Shown here one piece after another: positions 49,996 through 59,088 of a stretch of 64,000 nucleotides of DNA (positions are counted from its first letter, which is position 1; every line of letters starts with the position of its first letter). Made by a program: the position numbers and the translations under genes. The DNA lies in assembly GCF_002159185.1 (NCBI RefSeq), contig NZ_NFHD01000014.1:1-64000 (forward strand). Reading direction: 5' to 3'. Source of the stretch: Gemmiger sp. An87. Its GTDB lineage: Bacteria > Bacillota > Clostridia > Oscillospirales > Ruminococcaceae. The notes beneath the pieces are model-generated. The model was not told the origin of the DNA. It was given only the letters and a program-made list of their open reading frames with translations, and ran no database searches.

Positions 49996-51888
49996 TTACT
50001 CCGCCTGTTCGTACTGCTCCTGTTCCTCCAGAAGTTTTTCCCATTCGTCGAACAGTTCCTGCTGATGGAAGCGGCTGTCTTCCAGCTCGTCGCATTTATC
50101 CCGCAACAGTACATGGTCCCGCAGCACTTCCGGGCTGGCAATCTCGTTTTCCAGCTCCACAATGTGGGCGCCCAGAGCTTCGATCTCGTCCTCCACCGCC
50201 TTGATGCGGGTACGAAGCTCCGCCTTGCGGCGGCGTTGTTCCTTCCCGTAAGCAGCTTTGCCTGCGGGCGCCTTCTCCTTTTCCTCCTTGGGAGCGGCTG
50301 CGGCCGGGTCTTCCCGGTGCATCATCCGCTCATAGCTAGGGTAAAGGGTCGCGTTTCCGTCCTCCACATACAGGATGGGGCATTCCAGGCTGTTCATCAG
50401 ATAGCGGTCATGGGTGATGAGCAGCAATGTGCCCTCATAAGCCATCAGCGCCTGGGTCAGGCTTTCGCGGGTGTAGATGTCCAGATGGTTGGTGGGCTCG
50501 TCCAAGAACAGCAGATTGGGCCGCTCCAGAACGATTTCCGCAAAGCGCAGCCGAGCCAGCTCACCGCCGGACAGAGCGCTGCAGCTTTTAAACACCTCTT
50601 CGCCCCGGAATCCAAAGCGGGCCAGATGATTACGCACCTCCAGCTCGGTGAAGCGGGGCCATTTGTCCCAAATGGCATCGATCACACGGCCGCCCCGGCG
50701 CATCTGCTGCTGCTCGAAGATGCTGGCCTTTGCGCCTGCACCCAGCCGCACCATGCCGCCGGAAGGCTTGCGTTTGCCGTCCAGCACCTGCATCAGGGTA
50801 GATTTGCCCGCGCCGTTGGGACCGGCGATTACCAGCCGCTCCCCACGCAGCACCTGCAGATCAAAGGGATGCAGCAACACCCGTTCGCCGATTTTCACAC
50901 TCAGGTTCTTGATGGTAAGCAGTTCTTTATAAGGTGTGACATCAAACTCAAACTTGAAGTTCAGCTGCTGGGGCCCGCTGTGAGGCTTTTCGGTGATCTC
51001 CATTTTCTCCAGCTGCTTGCGGCGGCTCTGGGCCATTTTAGTGGTGGAGGCACGCACAATATTTCGGGCGATATAATCCTCCAGTTTCTGGGCTTTGGCC
51101 ACATCCGCGTCGTGCTGCTTTTGCTGCAGTGCCACCGCTGCTTCCTTTTGGGGCAGGTAAGCGGAATAGTTCCCCTTGTAGCTGGTGAGCTGGTGATCCT
51201 CCACCTCCCAGATCCGGGTGCAAACCGAGTCCAGAAAATAACGGTCATGGCTGACGACCAACACCGCACCGGAATAGCTCTTCAGGTATTCTTCCAGCCA
51301 TTCCATCGTTGCGAAATCCAGATGGTTGGTGGGCTCGTCCAGAATCAGAAGATCCGGCCGCTGCAGCAAAAGTTTGGCCAGACGCAGCCGGGTGTGCTCG
51401 CCGCCGGAAAGCACCGCCACTCCCTTGGTATAGGTTTCCGGCCCGAAAGCCATACCGCTGAGCACCTTCTTGATCTGGATGTCCATGTGGTAACCATCCG
51501 CTGCGTCGATTACTGCCGAAAGCTCCGCATGCTTTGCCAGCAGCTGCTCGTCACCGGGATTCTTTTCCAGCTTGTTCTCCAGCACCTGCATCTGTTCCAT
51601 GGCGCTGAGCACCGGCGCAAAGGCACTGCGCATCTCACCATACACATCCAGGGTAGGGTCCAACTTGCTGTTCTGTTCCAGATAGCCCAGGGTTACCCCG
51701 CGGCTGATCTGGTATTCACCCTCATCGGGCTTGTACTCACCACAGAGTACCTTGAGCAGGGTGGTTTTGCCGGCACCATTTTCACCCACGATACCAATGC
51801 GCTCACCCTTTTCCACCGTGGCGTTGATATCATGCAGGACCACAGTGTCGCCAAAGCTTTTTCCTAAATTCTGTAATGATATGAGCAT
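49996..51888 (-). CDS. ABC-F family ATPase
   Basis: A soluble protein of 630 residues with two ABC ATPase domains (Walker A GENGAGKTT near residue 36 and GPNGAGKST near 355; signatures LSGGEHTRLRLAKLL and LSGGELARLRFAEI) joined by a basic P-site tRNA interaction linker (ASTTKMAQSRRKQLEKM), and a C-terminal coiled coil (about 540-630). ABC-F proteins act on stalled ribosomes; some give antibiotic resistance. Without linker-level comparison I cannot say whether this is a housekeeping YdiF/YfmM-type or a resistance protein. Last gene of the run with hydrolase and YjjG-type protein. Confidence 0.9.
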   Translation of the reverse strand: MLISLQNLGKSFGDTVVLHDINATVEKGERIGIVGENGAGKTTLLKVLCGEYKPDEGEYQISRGVTLGYLEQNSKLDPTLDVYGEMRSAFAPVLSAMEQMQVLENKLEKNPGDEQLLAKHAELSAVIDAADGYHMDIQIKKVLSGMAFGPETYTKGVAVLSGGEHTRLRLAKLLLQRPDLLILDEPTNHLDFATMEWLEEYLKSYSGAVLVVSHDRYFLDSVCTRIWEVEDHQLTSYKGNYSAYLPQKEAAVALQQKQHDADVAKAQKLEDYIARNIVRASTTKMAQSRRKQLEKMEITEKPHSGPQQLNFKFEFDVTPYKELLTIKNLSVKIGERVLLHPFDLQVLRGERLVIAGPNGAGKSTLMQVLDGKRKPSGGMVRLGAGAKASIFEQQQMRRGGRVIDAIWDKWPRFTELEVRNHLARFGFRGEEVFKSCSALSGGELARLRFAEIVLERPNLLFLDEPTNHLDIYTRESLTQALMAYEGTLLLITHDRYLMNSLECPILYVEDGNATLYPSYERMMHREDPAAAAPKEEKEKAPAGKAAYGKEQRRRKAELRTRIKAVEDEIEALGAHIVELENEIASPEVLRDHVLLRDKCDELEDSRFHQQELFDEWEKLLEEQEQYEQAE

Positions 51889-51909
51889 ATGATTCCTTAC
51901 TACTCTTCT

Positions 51910-52857
51910 TTATTCCTTACGCTCCAGGCTCTTTTCCGCCCAGGCCAGCAGGTCCTGATAGACCTGCTGACGATTCGTTTCGTTTATCATCTCGTGACGG
52001 CCGCCCGGATACAGTGTAAGGCGAACATCCTTTACACCAGACTGACGCAGCATTTCCGCCACTTTTTTCACGCCTTTGCCGTAATCGCCCACCGGGTCCA
52101 TATCACCGGAGAAAAGCCAGATGGGCAGATCCCGGCGGATTTTCTGCGCCCATTGCAGGCTGCTCACCTGCTTGAGGGTAGAAAACAGCTCATGAAAAGC
52201 ACTTACAGTGAAGATGAAGGTGCATTTGGGGTCCGCGCTGTAGCGGTCCACAATCTGTTCGTCCCGGCTGATCCAGTCATAGGGGGTGCGGGGATTCGGC
52301 ACCTTTTTCAGATAGGCTCCAAAGGCCAGTTTGTTCACCAGCTTTGATGTAAAGGAGGAACCCTTCACAGAGGAAATCCAGCTGCTGAGCCGGATTCCTA
52401 CATTTACAAGCGGGTTGGGGCCGCCGGTTCCGCTGATGATCAGTGCGTCCATTCCATCCGGGTATTCGGCAGCAAACCAGCGGGCAAAAAAGCTGCCCAT
52501 GCTGTGGCCTAAAAGAATCAAAGGCAGGTCCGGATATTTCTTACGGGCCAGCAGATTCATGGTATGCAGGTCCCGCAGCACATAAAAGCGCCCATCCTTC
52601 TCGCCAAAATATCCGTCGATGCCCTCTTTCCCGCTGGTCTTTCCGTGACCCAGGTGGTCGTTGCCGCATACCACAAAGCCATGCCGGGCCATAAACTCTG
52701 CAAATTCCCGGTAGCGCTCAATGTGTTCACACATACCGTGGCTGATCTGCAGGATTGCCTTGGGCGTAACATCCGGCATGGTATAAAAGTATCCGGCGAT
52801 GGTGTCCTTGCCGTTGCTGGATTTAAAACTGATGCTTTCGGTTTTTAAGTCCGACAT
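51910..52857 (-). CDS. Alpha/beta hydrolase, monoacylglycerol-lipase-like
   Basis: A roughly 315-residue serine hydrolase of the monoacylglycerol lipase (Hydrolase_4) group. Nucleophile motif GHSMGS near residue 117, acid in SGDMDPVGDYG and His in GGRHEMIN near the C-terminus. No signal peptide, so cytoplasmic. Starts at 52857 or 52869 are possible; both lie within the 3' end of the HAD gene. 21 bases separate it from the ABC-F gene. Substrate unknown. Confidence 0.87.
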   Translation of the reverse strand: MSDLKTESISFKSSNGKDTIAGYFYTMPDVTPKAILQISHGMCEHIERYREFAEFMARHGFVVCGNDHLGHGKTSGKEGIDGYFGEKDGRFYVLRDLHTMNLLARKKYPDLPLILLGHSMGSFFARWFAAEYPDGMDALIISGTGGPNPLVNVGIRLSSWISSVKGSSFTSKLVNKLAFGAYLKKVPNPRTPYDWISRDEQIVDRYSADPKCTFIFTVSAFHELFSTLKQVSSLQWAQKIRRDLPIWLFSGDMDPVGDYGKGVKKVAEMLRQSGVKDVRLTLYPGGRHEMINETNRQQVYQDLLAWAEKSLERKE

Positions 52858-53563
52858 TTTGCAGCTCATCCTCCTCCATCACAATGGAATACAGCTCCTG
52901 CCAATTGTGAATGATATGGGTGGGCTTATTGCCCTCCTCCGGTTCGGGCTGCTGGTGGAAATTGCACCAGCAGGTGGCAAGCCCGGCGTTCTGGCCTCCC
53001 TTGATGTCCGCGCTCAGGCTATCACCCACCACCAGGACCCGGTCCCGATGTTCAATGCCCAGGGTGCGGATGGCCTGTTCGAAGAAGCGGCGATTCGGCT
53101 TTTCCACGCCCATTTTTTCGGAGACGAACACCTCATCCATATAGGGCTCCAGGCCGGAATCCCGCAGGCGGCTTGCCTGTACCTTGGCCACGCCATTGGA
53201 GGCAATGGCCAGAGTCGCCACCTCAGAAAGCTCGCGCACAGCCTCCAAAGCGCCGGGAATCAGATCCGGATGGCTGCCTAGCCGGTCCAGATAATAAGCG
53301 CTCATCTCGGCGGCCGAGCCTTTTCGCTCCAGCTTCTTCAAAAGGCGTGCAAACCGCTCCACCACCAGCTTGTCTCGCTTGATCTGGCCCTTTTCCAGAG
53401 CCGCCCAGAGCTCCTTGTTGATCTCCACATAGAGCATCTCCGTCTCATGATCACTGGGCAGCTCGAAGTGTTCCAGCGTCTCCTGGATTGCCTTATGCTC
53501 CGCTGCCGCAAAATCCAGCAGTGTGCCGTCCATATCCAATAACAAACAATAATAATGTGCCAT
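52823..53563 (-). CDS. HAD-family nucleotidase, YjjG-like
   Basis: A 246-residue phosphatase of the HAD superfamily: LLLDMDGTLLDF near the N-terminus (nucleophile Asp), helical cap domain, IASNG motif and VVGDSLSADIKGG near residue 180. Overall sequence is closest in pattern to YjjG-type pyrimidine nucleotidases, which clear modified dUMP analogues. Its end overlaps the next gene by about 35 bases. Confidence 0.87.
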   Translation of the reverse strand: MAHYYCLLLDMDGTLLDFAAAEHKAIQETLEHFELPSDHETEMLYVEINKELWAALEKGQIKRDKLVVERFARLLKKLERKGSAAEMSAYYLDRLGSHPDLIPGALEAVRELSEVATLAIASNGVAKVQASRLRDSGLEPYMDEVFVSEKMGVEKPNRRFFEQAIRTLGIEHRDRVLVVGDSLSADIKGGQNAGLATCWCNFHQQPEPEEGNKPTHIIHNWQELYSIVMEEDELQNVGLKNRKHQF

Positions 53564-53682
53564 GGGTCGTTTTTCTCCCTTTATAAAATTCGGCCTGCTG
53601 CCCTGCCTGGGGTTTGGCGGGCTGCCGATGTATCGTTCCTTTTATTATCCCTTATTCTAACCGCTTCGTCAAGCAATACGCA

Positions 53683-53715
53683 CCAAAAGGGCAGAGCCAA
53701 GCTCTGCCCTTTTGG
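53683..53715 (-). terminator. Terminator after the Cys-rich small protein
   Basis: 15-bp perfect arms CCAAAAGGGCAGAGC (53683-53697) and complement (53701-53715), three-base loop, 10 bases beyond the stop at 53726. Confidence 0.85.
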
Positions 53716-53725
53716 AACCATTCTG

Positions 53726-53980
53726 TTACAGCTGAACCACCGGATAGTCCTCTTCGTCTTCGGCAGCCTCTTCCTCTGCCTCACACGTGCACTCGTTGAC
53801 CGGCGGTTGTTTCTCCGTTTGACAGGTACAACAGGTCCTTCGGCAGCCGCAAGGGGGATTCTCTTCCGGCGAATTGCCGCTTCCCCAGTCAAAATCGTAA
53901 TTGTCCACACTGCCGTTGGTCACGTTTTCGTCACCGGTATTCCAGGCGTCGATGATGCTGATGTCAAAACAACTGGCCAT
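53726..53980 (-). CDS. Small acidic Cys-rich protein of unknown function
   Basis: An 84-residue protein without signal peptide or membrane helix. It has three parts: an N-terminal segment rich in Asn, Asp, Gly and Trp (MASCFDISIIDAWNTGDEN...), a cysteine cluster CGCRRTCCTCQ with a further CTC, and a Glu-rich tail (EAEEEAAEDEEDYP). GGGGAGG lies 11 bases before the ATG and a strong terminator follows, so it looks like a real expressed gene, downstream of gpsA. I do not recognise the family. Metal binding by the cysteines is only a guess. Confidence 0.65.
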   Translation of the reverse strand: MASCFDISIIDAWNTGDENVTNGSVDNYDFDWGSGNSPEENPPCGCRRTCCTCQTEKQPPVNECTCEAEEEAAEDEEDYPVVQL

Positions 53981-54048
53981 GCTATAAAGCACCTCCCCTT
54001 TTTTGCCATTGTATGCTGCAAATACGGGGACTGTGCAGAGCACGGAAC

Positions 54049-55011
54049 TCAGTAGTCGAACTCGCCTTTTACGGTACGCTGGAACAAACGAGGCAGCGCT
54101 TCTTTGGCGCTGCAGCCCTCATACAGCATGCTGTAGATGGTCTTGCAGATGGGCAGGTCTACGCCATACTCCTCCCCCAGCTTCACCAAGGCCTTTACGG
54201 TAGGCGCACCTTCAGCCAGATGATCAAAATGCTCGCCCTTCACAAAGCTTTCGCCAAACTGGCGGTTGTGGCTGTGGGCGGAAAACAAGGTAGCTTCGTA
54301 GTCACCCAGATGGCACAGGCCATAGGCGGACAGCTCGTTGCCGCCCATGGCGCGGATCAGGCGGGCAATCTCCCGTGCGCCGCGGGCCATAAGAGCACCT
54401 TTCAGGCTGGAGTAACCAATGCCATCCAGCATACCGGCTGCGATGCCAATCACGTTTTTGGCCGCAGCGCCCACCTCGGTGCCAATCAGATCCCGACCCT
54501 TGTACAGGCGGATCAGATCGCTGCTCAGATTTTCCACCACATAGTCGGTGGTTTCCGGCTCATCCGAATCCACCACCATGCAGTTGGGAATACCGGCGGA
54601 GAAGTCCTGCACATGGCCAGGGCCAACCCACACAGCCAGACGAACCGGCTGCGTCACCTCTTCCCGGAACACCTGAGTCAGACGTTTGCCGCTTTCCACC
54701 TCGATGCCCTTCATGCAAAGGATAAAGGTTTTACCGGCTACCGGCAGCGCCTGAATCTTCTTGGCCAGATCCCGCAGCTGCTGAGCGCTGATGGAGATAA
54801 TCACTGCCTCAGCAAATTCCAGTGCACCAGCCAGATCTTCGGTAAGCTGCAGCTGCTCCGGCAGTTCAATATAGGAATTTTTGCGCTCGGCCTTCAGCTG
54901 TGCCATTGCCCGGGAGCCGGGGCGGCCCCAGAGCATCACCTCATTGCGTGCGCTGTGATAGCAGGCCAGGAAGGTGCCCCAGCGGCCGCAGCCCAATACA
55001 GTCAGTTTCAT
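54049..55011 (-). CDS. gpsA: Glycerol-3-phosphate dehydrogenase [NAD(P)+] GpsA
   Basis: Makes sn-glycerol 3-phosphate from dihydroxyacetone phosphate for membrane phospholipids. About 320 residues from the ATG at 55011, with the nucleotide-binding glycines in LGCGRWGTFLA (family usually GAGSWGTALA) and the active-site lysine in VGAAAKNVIGIAAG. C-terminal substrate domain present. It is preceded by the terminator of the SGNH gene, so it has its own promoter or depends on readthrough. Confidence 0.93.
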   Translation of the reverse strand: MKLTVLGCGRWGTFLACYHSARNEVMLWGRPGSRAMAQLKAERKNSYIELPEQLQLTEDLAGALEFAEAVIISISAQQLRDLAKKIQALPVAGKTFILCMKGIEVESGKRLTQVFREEVTQPVRLAVWVGPGHVQDFSAGIPNCMVVDSDEPETTDYVVENLSSDLIRLYKGRDLIGTEVGAAAKNVIGIAAGMLDGIGYSSLKGALMARGAREIARLIRAMGGNELSAYGLCHLGDYEATLFSAHSHNRQFGESFVKGEHFDHLAEGAPTVKALVKLGEEYGVDLPICKTIYSMLYEGCSAKEALPRLFQRTVKGEFDY

Positions 55012-55043
55012 AACAGAGCGTCCTTTCGTTTTGTTTTTCATAG

Positions 55044-55078
55044 AAAGGACCCGCCCTGCCGGGCAGAGCGGGTCCTTT
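55044..55078 (-). terminator. Terminator of SGNH gene, upstream of gpsA
   Basis: AAAGGACCCGC (55044-55054) pairs with GCGGGTCCTTT (55068-55078), T-rich on the minus strand, only about 25 bases before the gpsA ribosome site. Confidence 0.75.
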
Positions 55079-55121
55079 GATCATATTAACCGGCAACTGT
55101 GATGCCGGAATGGAAGTCGGG

Positions 55122-56768
55122 TTACCCCTCGTTAGCTGCCGTAGCTTCGGAAGAGCTTGTAGGCTGTTCAGTGGGGTCCGGAGTAGGCTCCGCAGTGGGG
55201 TCCGGAGTCGGTGCTGCAGTAGGAGCGGGAGTCGGAGCTGCGGTGGGCTTCGGAGTCGGTTCTGCAGTAGGAGCAGGAGTCGGTGCCGGAGTGGGCGCAG
55301 CAGTAGGTGCCGGGGTGGGGGCTGCAGTAGGCGTCGGAGTGGGCGCAGCCTCTACCACCAGCTTGAAGCTTGCGGAAGAAAGCTTGCCGTTCACATTGAT
55401 GGAAGCGGTAATGTCATAGGTGCCGGCCGCCCAACTGCTCTGGCCGTAGCTGTAACCGGTCTTGACCTTCTCACCGTTCACGGTCCACTGCACGTTGTCA
55501 TCGGTCACATCGCCGCCAACCGCATTGATGTGCAAGGTGTAGCTTTCACCTTCCTTGATGGTAGCAGAGCTGCCTTCCTGGAAGGAGATGCTCAGCTTAG
55601 CGCTGAACATAGCGGTTACATTCACATTCTGCTTGAAGTTCTTGTCGGTTCGGGTGGGGCTGGTATTGCCGTCGCTCCACTTTACAAACTCGTAACCGTC
55701 AGCAGCAACCGCCTTCACGGTAACACTGTCGTTCTTGGTCAGGTCTTCAAATTTCAGAGTGGTCTTACCGGAAATATCCCCGCTGGTGAGAGTGCCGCCA
55801 ACGTTTTTGTCCACGTTGTACTGGGCGGTAAAGGTCTCATTCGGATCGGGGGTTGCGGTTGCCTGGCTGGAACCGGAGGTACCGCCATTGCGCACCCGGG
55901 TGGGAATGTTATCCGTATCGGGGCGGCGATCTTCAGTATCGGTCCAGGCGTGAGTGCGGGCGTAGTCCAAAATGCCGTTGAGAGCATCCTTCTTCAGATG
56001 AATATCGCCCTGCTGATAGTACCGGTCCTGACCATAGCCGCTCTCGTCCATCAGCAGCTCGGAGATGTTCAAGAACTTATAGCCGTTCTTCTGGCACATC
56101 TTCACCAGAGCCAGATTGAACTCATTGATAGTCTCCTGGCTCATGTTGGGGTAACTGCTGTGGTCCTGAGGGATGGGCGGAACCGCGGCCACGATCACGT
56201 CGCAGTAGGGATAAGCTGTGACAATCTCGTTCAACGCCGATTCGTAGCTGCTGGCAAAGCTGTCAGCGCTCATGCTGCCGTCTGCATTGTTGGTTCCCAT
56301 CATCACGATGATGCGGCGGGGCTTCATTTTTGCCAGCGCCTCGGGAATAGAATAAGCGGTGCTATCGTTCTTGAAGTAGATGGACTTGTCGGTAGTGAGC
56401 TGCTGGATACCCAGGCCCTCCACAGCCATCACCTGATCCAGCGACAAAAGGCCGTTCTGGTAGTAACGGTAGGTGTTGGAATCGCCCACAAAGATGGTTT
56501 CGTCGATGTAGGACTGGCCTGCGTCATCGGTCTCAGCCAAAACGGTATCGCCGTAGGCGGTGGCATCAAAGCCGGAATCCAACACAGCCTGAGAAGAGCT
56601 GGTAGAACCACTGGAAGAGTCCTTCGATTTGTGGGAGGTGTTCACGATGATCACCACCGCCACAATGGTCACAATCAGCACCAGTGCGCAAATGGCCAGC
56701 ACAAGAACTGCCTGCTTCTGCTTGGGGGTTAAGCTGAGATTAGAAGAATTTCTTCTTTTCTTAGCCAT
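55122..56768 (-). CDS. Membrane-anchored SGNH hydrolase with Pro-Thr-rich tail
   Basis: A 548-residue extracytoplasmic protein: basic N-terminus and one membrane helix (about residues 19-43), then an SGNH/GDSL hydrolase domain (about 85-260) with GDSN (Ser97 as likely nucleophile), MMGTNNADG and a GDIHL motif holding the His. Next come a beta-rich InlB-type repeat region (WSDGNTSPTR) and an Ig-like region, then about 70 residues of PTPAPTAA-type repeats ending at the C-terminus. No LPXTG signal is seen. Probably a surface esterase acting on glycan or peptidoglycan acyl groups. AAGGAGG is seven bases before the ATG. Confidence 0.85.
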   Translation of the reverse strand: MAKKRRNSSNLSLTPKQKQAVLVLAICALVLIVTIVAVVIIVNTSHKSKDSSSGSTSSSQAVLDSGFDATAYGDTVLAETDDAGQSYIDETIFVGDSNTYRYYQNGLLSLDQVMAVEGLGIQQLTTDKSIYFKNDSTAYSIPEALAKMKPRRIIVMMGTNNADGSMSADSFASSYESALNEIVTAYPYCDVIVAAVPPIPQDHSSYPNMSQETINEFNLALVKMCQKNGYKFLNISELLMDESGYGQDRYYQQGDIHLKKDALNGILDYARTHAWTDTEDRRPDTDNIPTRVRNGGTSGSSQATATPDPNETFTAQYNVDKNVGGTLTSGDISGKTTLKFEDLTKNDSVTVKAVAADGYEFVKWSDGNTSPTRTDKNFKQNVNVTAMFSAKLSISFQEGSSATIKEGESYTLHINAVGGDVTDDNVQWTVNGEKVKTGYSYGQSSWAAGTYDITASINVNGKLSSASFKLVVEAAPTPTPTAAPTPAPTAAPTPAPTPAPTAEPTPKPTAAPTPAPTAAPTPDPTAEPTPDPTEQPTSSSEATAANEG

Positions 56769-56803
56769 GGGTCTGCCTCCTTTTTGGTCACAAGGTCTTT
56801 TGA

Positions 56804-57451
56804 TCAATCATTTAATATGTAATCGGCCAGCTGCTGGCAATCCTTCGCCATCAGCACCGGCGCAAAGGGAGCAAGCTCCTGTTCGCTGCCGTAGCCGTAC
56901 ATCACTGCTGCCGCGGAAACGCCACAGTCTGCAGCGCCCTTCATATCGTCGCTTCGGTCACCCACCATCAGTACCCGGGCGCCCTGCAGCTCCGGCCGGG
57001 CAAGCACCAGGCGCATCACTGCGGTTTTGGTATCCACGCTTTTATCCTCGCTGGCACCGCCGATAAAATCGAAATATTGGGCCAGACCCTGTTCTTCCAG
57101 GATCGGCGTGACCACCACCGTGGGCTTGGATGTGGCGGTGTACAGCCGGATGCCGGCTCTTCTCAGCTGTTCCAGCATCGGGCGTACCCCATCGAATACC
57201 TGGCAGCGGTGGCAGCCGTCCTCTGCATAGCGGGTGCGGTAGATATCCACCATTTTTTCCACCATGGCCTCATCGGAGAAATGCTCCCCGAAACTGCGCC
57301 GCAGAGGCGGGCCGAGATAGCGGGTCAAATCAACACCGGCCGGGTCGATGCCCATCTGCCGGAAGGTGTATTCCATTGTTGCCAGAATTCCCGGACTGGA
57401 ATGGATCAAAGTTCCATCCACGTCAAACAATACTGCGTCATATCGTGCCAC
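56804..57451 (-). CDS. HAD-family phosphatase, phosphoglycolate phosphatase-like
   Basis: About 215 residues with LFDVDGTLIHSS (nucleophile Asp), the TATSKP motif and VGDRSDDMKGA. The pattern is that of Gph/PGP-type HAD hydrolases. The start is uncertain: GTG at 57451 gives MARYDAVLFDVDG and the normal distance to the catalytic motif; a GTG at 57472 is also open. It lies 35 bases before the SGNH gene and has a promoter at 57483-57511. Confidence 0.87.
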   Translation of the reverse strand: MARYDAVLFDVDGTLIHSSPGILATMEYTFRQMGIDPAGVDLTRYLGPPLRRSFGEHFSDEAMVEKMVDIYRTRYAEDGCHRCQVFDGVRPMLEQLRRAGIRLYTATSKPTVVVTPILEEQGLAQYFDFIGGASEDKSVDTKTAVMRLVLARPELQGARVLMVGDRSDDMKGAADCGVSAAAVMYGYGSEQELAPFAPVLMAKDCQQLADYILND

Positions 57452-57482
57452 AACTGCACCATCCTTAAACACAATTTTATCT

Positions 57483-57511
57483 ATTATACCACCAAAATGC
57501 CGCCGCTACAA
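57483..57511 (-). promoter_or_regulatory. Promoter of the HAD-SGNH gene pair
   Basis: TTGTAG (57506-57511), 17-base spacer, TATAAT (57483-57488) on the minus strand. Confidence 0.7.
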
Positions 57512-57600
57512 TCCACCCGCCGCCTTTTTGCCGGTTTTGGGTTCTTCTTTGCCCAAAGTCGCGCATATATTGTGGCAAAATCTGCAAAAAGGAGCGCTGT

Positions 57601-59052
57601 ATGGGGAATCTTCTCACAGGATATTTTTCCGATTGGCTGCGTTGGTGCAACACCCTGCTGAACCGGTTTGCCTGGGGCCCGGCTACCCTGACCCTGCTGG
57701 CTGTTTCCGGGCTCATGTTCAGTTTCGGAACCGGCTTTTTTCAGCTGCGCCATATCCGGCTGTGGTGGTTCAGCACTCTTGGTTCCACGTTCCGCAGCAA
57801 GAATGGTCCGCTCTGTAAGCGGAAAAGCAGCATTACCGGGTTTCAATCTGCCTGCACTGCATTGGCTGCCACGCTGGGTACCGGCAACATTGCCGGTGTA
57901 GCCACAGCCATCGCGGCTGGCGGACCCGGTGCGGTATTCTGGATGTGGATTTCTGCTTTTTTCGGTACCATGACCGGCTACGCGGAAAACCTGCTGGCCG
58001 GCCTGTACCGGGGCAGAAATTCCAAGGGGGAGCCAATTGGAGGAGCAATGTTTTATATTGAACAGGGTCTTGGCTGCCGGTGGCTGGCACTTCTGTTCTC
58101 GTTTTTCTGCATTTTAGGGTCTTTGGGAATGGGCGATATGGCCCAGGCAAATTCCATTGCCACCGGCCTGCAGGATGCCTTTGGCGTTCCCCCGCTGCTT
58201 ACCGGTCTGGCCGTGGCAGGGGCAGTGGGCTTTGCCATGCTGGGCGGCATCCAGCGCATGGGGCGAATCACCGAACGGTTGGTCCCTTTCATGGCCATTG
58301 GGTATACGTCGGCAGCCGTGTGCGTGATTTTGGCAAACTGGCAAAGCGTACCGGAAGTGCTGCACAGCATTCTGCAGCAGGCCTTCAACCTTCAAGCCGG
58401 ACTGGGCGGACTGGCCGGCTATGGCATGAAACAGGCTCTGCGCGTGGGTGTTGCCCGCGGAGTGAGCAGCAATGAGGCTGGGCTGGGCTCATCGGTTATG
58501 GCCAATTCTGCCGCCGGGAATCCGCCGGTTATTCAGGGAATGTGGGGCATTTTTGAGGTGGCAGTGGATACACTGCTCATGTGCACCCTCACCGCATTGG
58601 CTATCCTTTGCTCCGGCGTATACGATCCCGTCCGCTACTCCACCGCCCTTGGAACAGAGGCTTTTTCCTCTCTGCCCAACGGGGCCGCACTCACTGCCGA
58701 TGCCTTTCGCTCGGTTTTCGGTTCGGGCGGTGGGGCGCTGATCGCAGTCAGCTTGATGCTATTTGCCTTCTCTACCCTGCTGGGCTGGAGCTACTACGGC
58801 GAGCGAGCGGTGGAATATCTGTTCGGTCCGAAGGCACTCGTGCCCTATAAGCTGCTGTATCTGACCTGTATTGTGATCGGTTGTGTAGCCCGTTTGGACC
58901 TTGTTTGGCAGATCAGCGACACCTTCAATGGGCTGATGGTGCCCCCGAATCTGCTGGCAGTGCTCTGGCTTTCGCCGCAGGTGTTCCGGGAAACCCGGCG
59001 TTTTTTCCGCACAAAGGCAAATCAGCGCTGTACGGAAACAGCTCCGATGTGA
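57601..59052 (+). CDS. AGCS-family sodium:alanine/amino-acid symporter
   Basis: A 483-residue secondary transporter with about eleven helices that couples Na+ entry to alanine or glycine uptake. Family landmarks are LGTGNIAGVATAIAAGGPGAVFW split as LGTGNIAGVA and GGPGAVFWMW, and SSNEAGLGSSVMANSAA. AAAGGAG precedes the ATG. Which amino acid is carried cannot be decided from sequence. It is followed by a DUF1904 gene 36 bases downstream, possibly co-transcribed. Confidence 0.93.
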   Translation: MGNLLTGYFSDWLRWCNTLLNRFAWGPATLTLLAVSGLMFSFGTGFFQLRHIRLWWFSTLGSTFRSKNGPLCKRKSSITGFQSACTALAATLGTGNIAGVATAIAAGGPGAVFWMWISAFFGTMTGYAENLLAGLYRGRNSKGEPIGGAMFYIEQGLGCRWLALLFSFFCILGSLGMGDMAQANSIATGLQDAFGVPPLLTGLAVAGAVGFAMLGGIQRMGRITERLVPFMAIGYTSAAVCVILANWQSVPEVLHSILQQAFNLQAGLGGLAGYGMKQALRVGVARGVSSNEAGLGSSVMANSAAGNPPVIQGMWGIFEVAVDTLLMCTLTALAILCSGVYDPVRYSTALGTEAFSSLPNGAALTADAFRSVFGSGGGALIAVSLMLFAFSTLLGWSYYGERAVEYLFGPKALVPYKLLYLTCIVIGCVARLDLVWQISDTFNGLMVPPNLLAVLWLSPQVFRETRRFFRTKANQRCTETAPM

Positions 59053-59088
59053 TAAAATAAGGGAAAACAAGCAAAGGAGCAACCTGTT

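Noticed and set aside
55150-55350. Short regular repeats that could suggest a CRISPR array
   Set aside because: They encode the Pro-Thr tail in frame, have no unique spacers and lie within a coding region.
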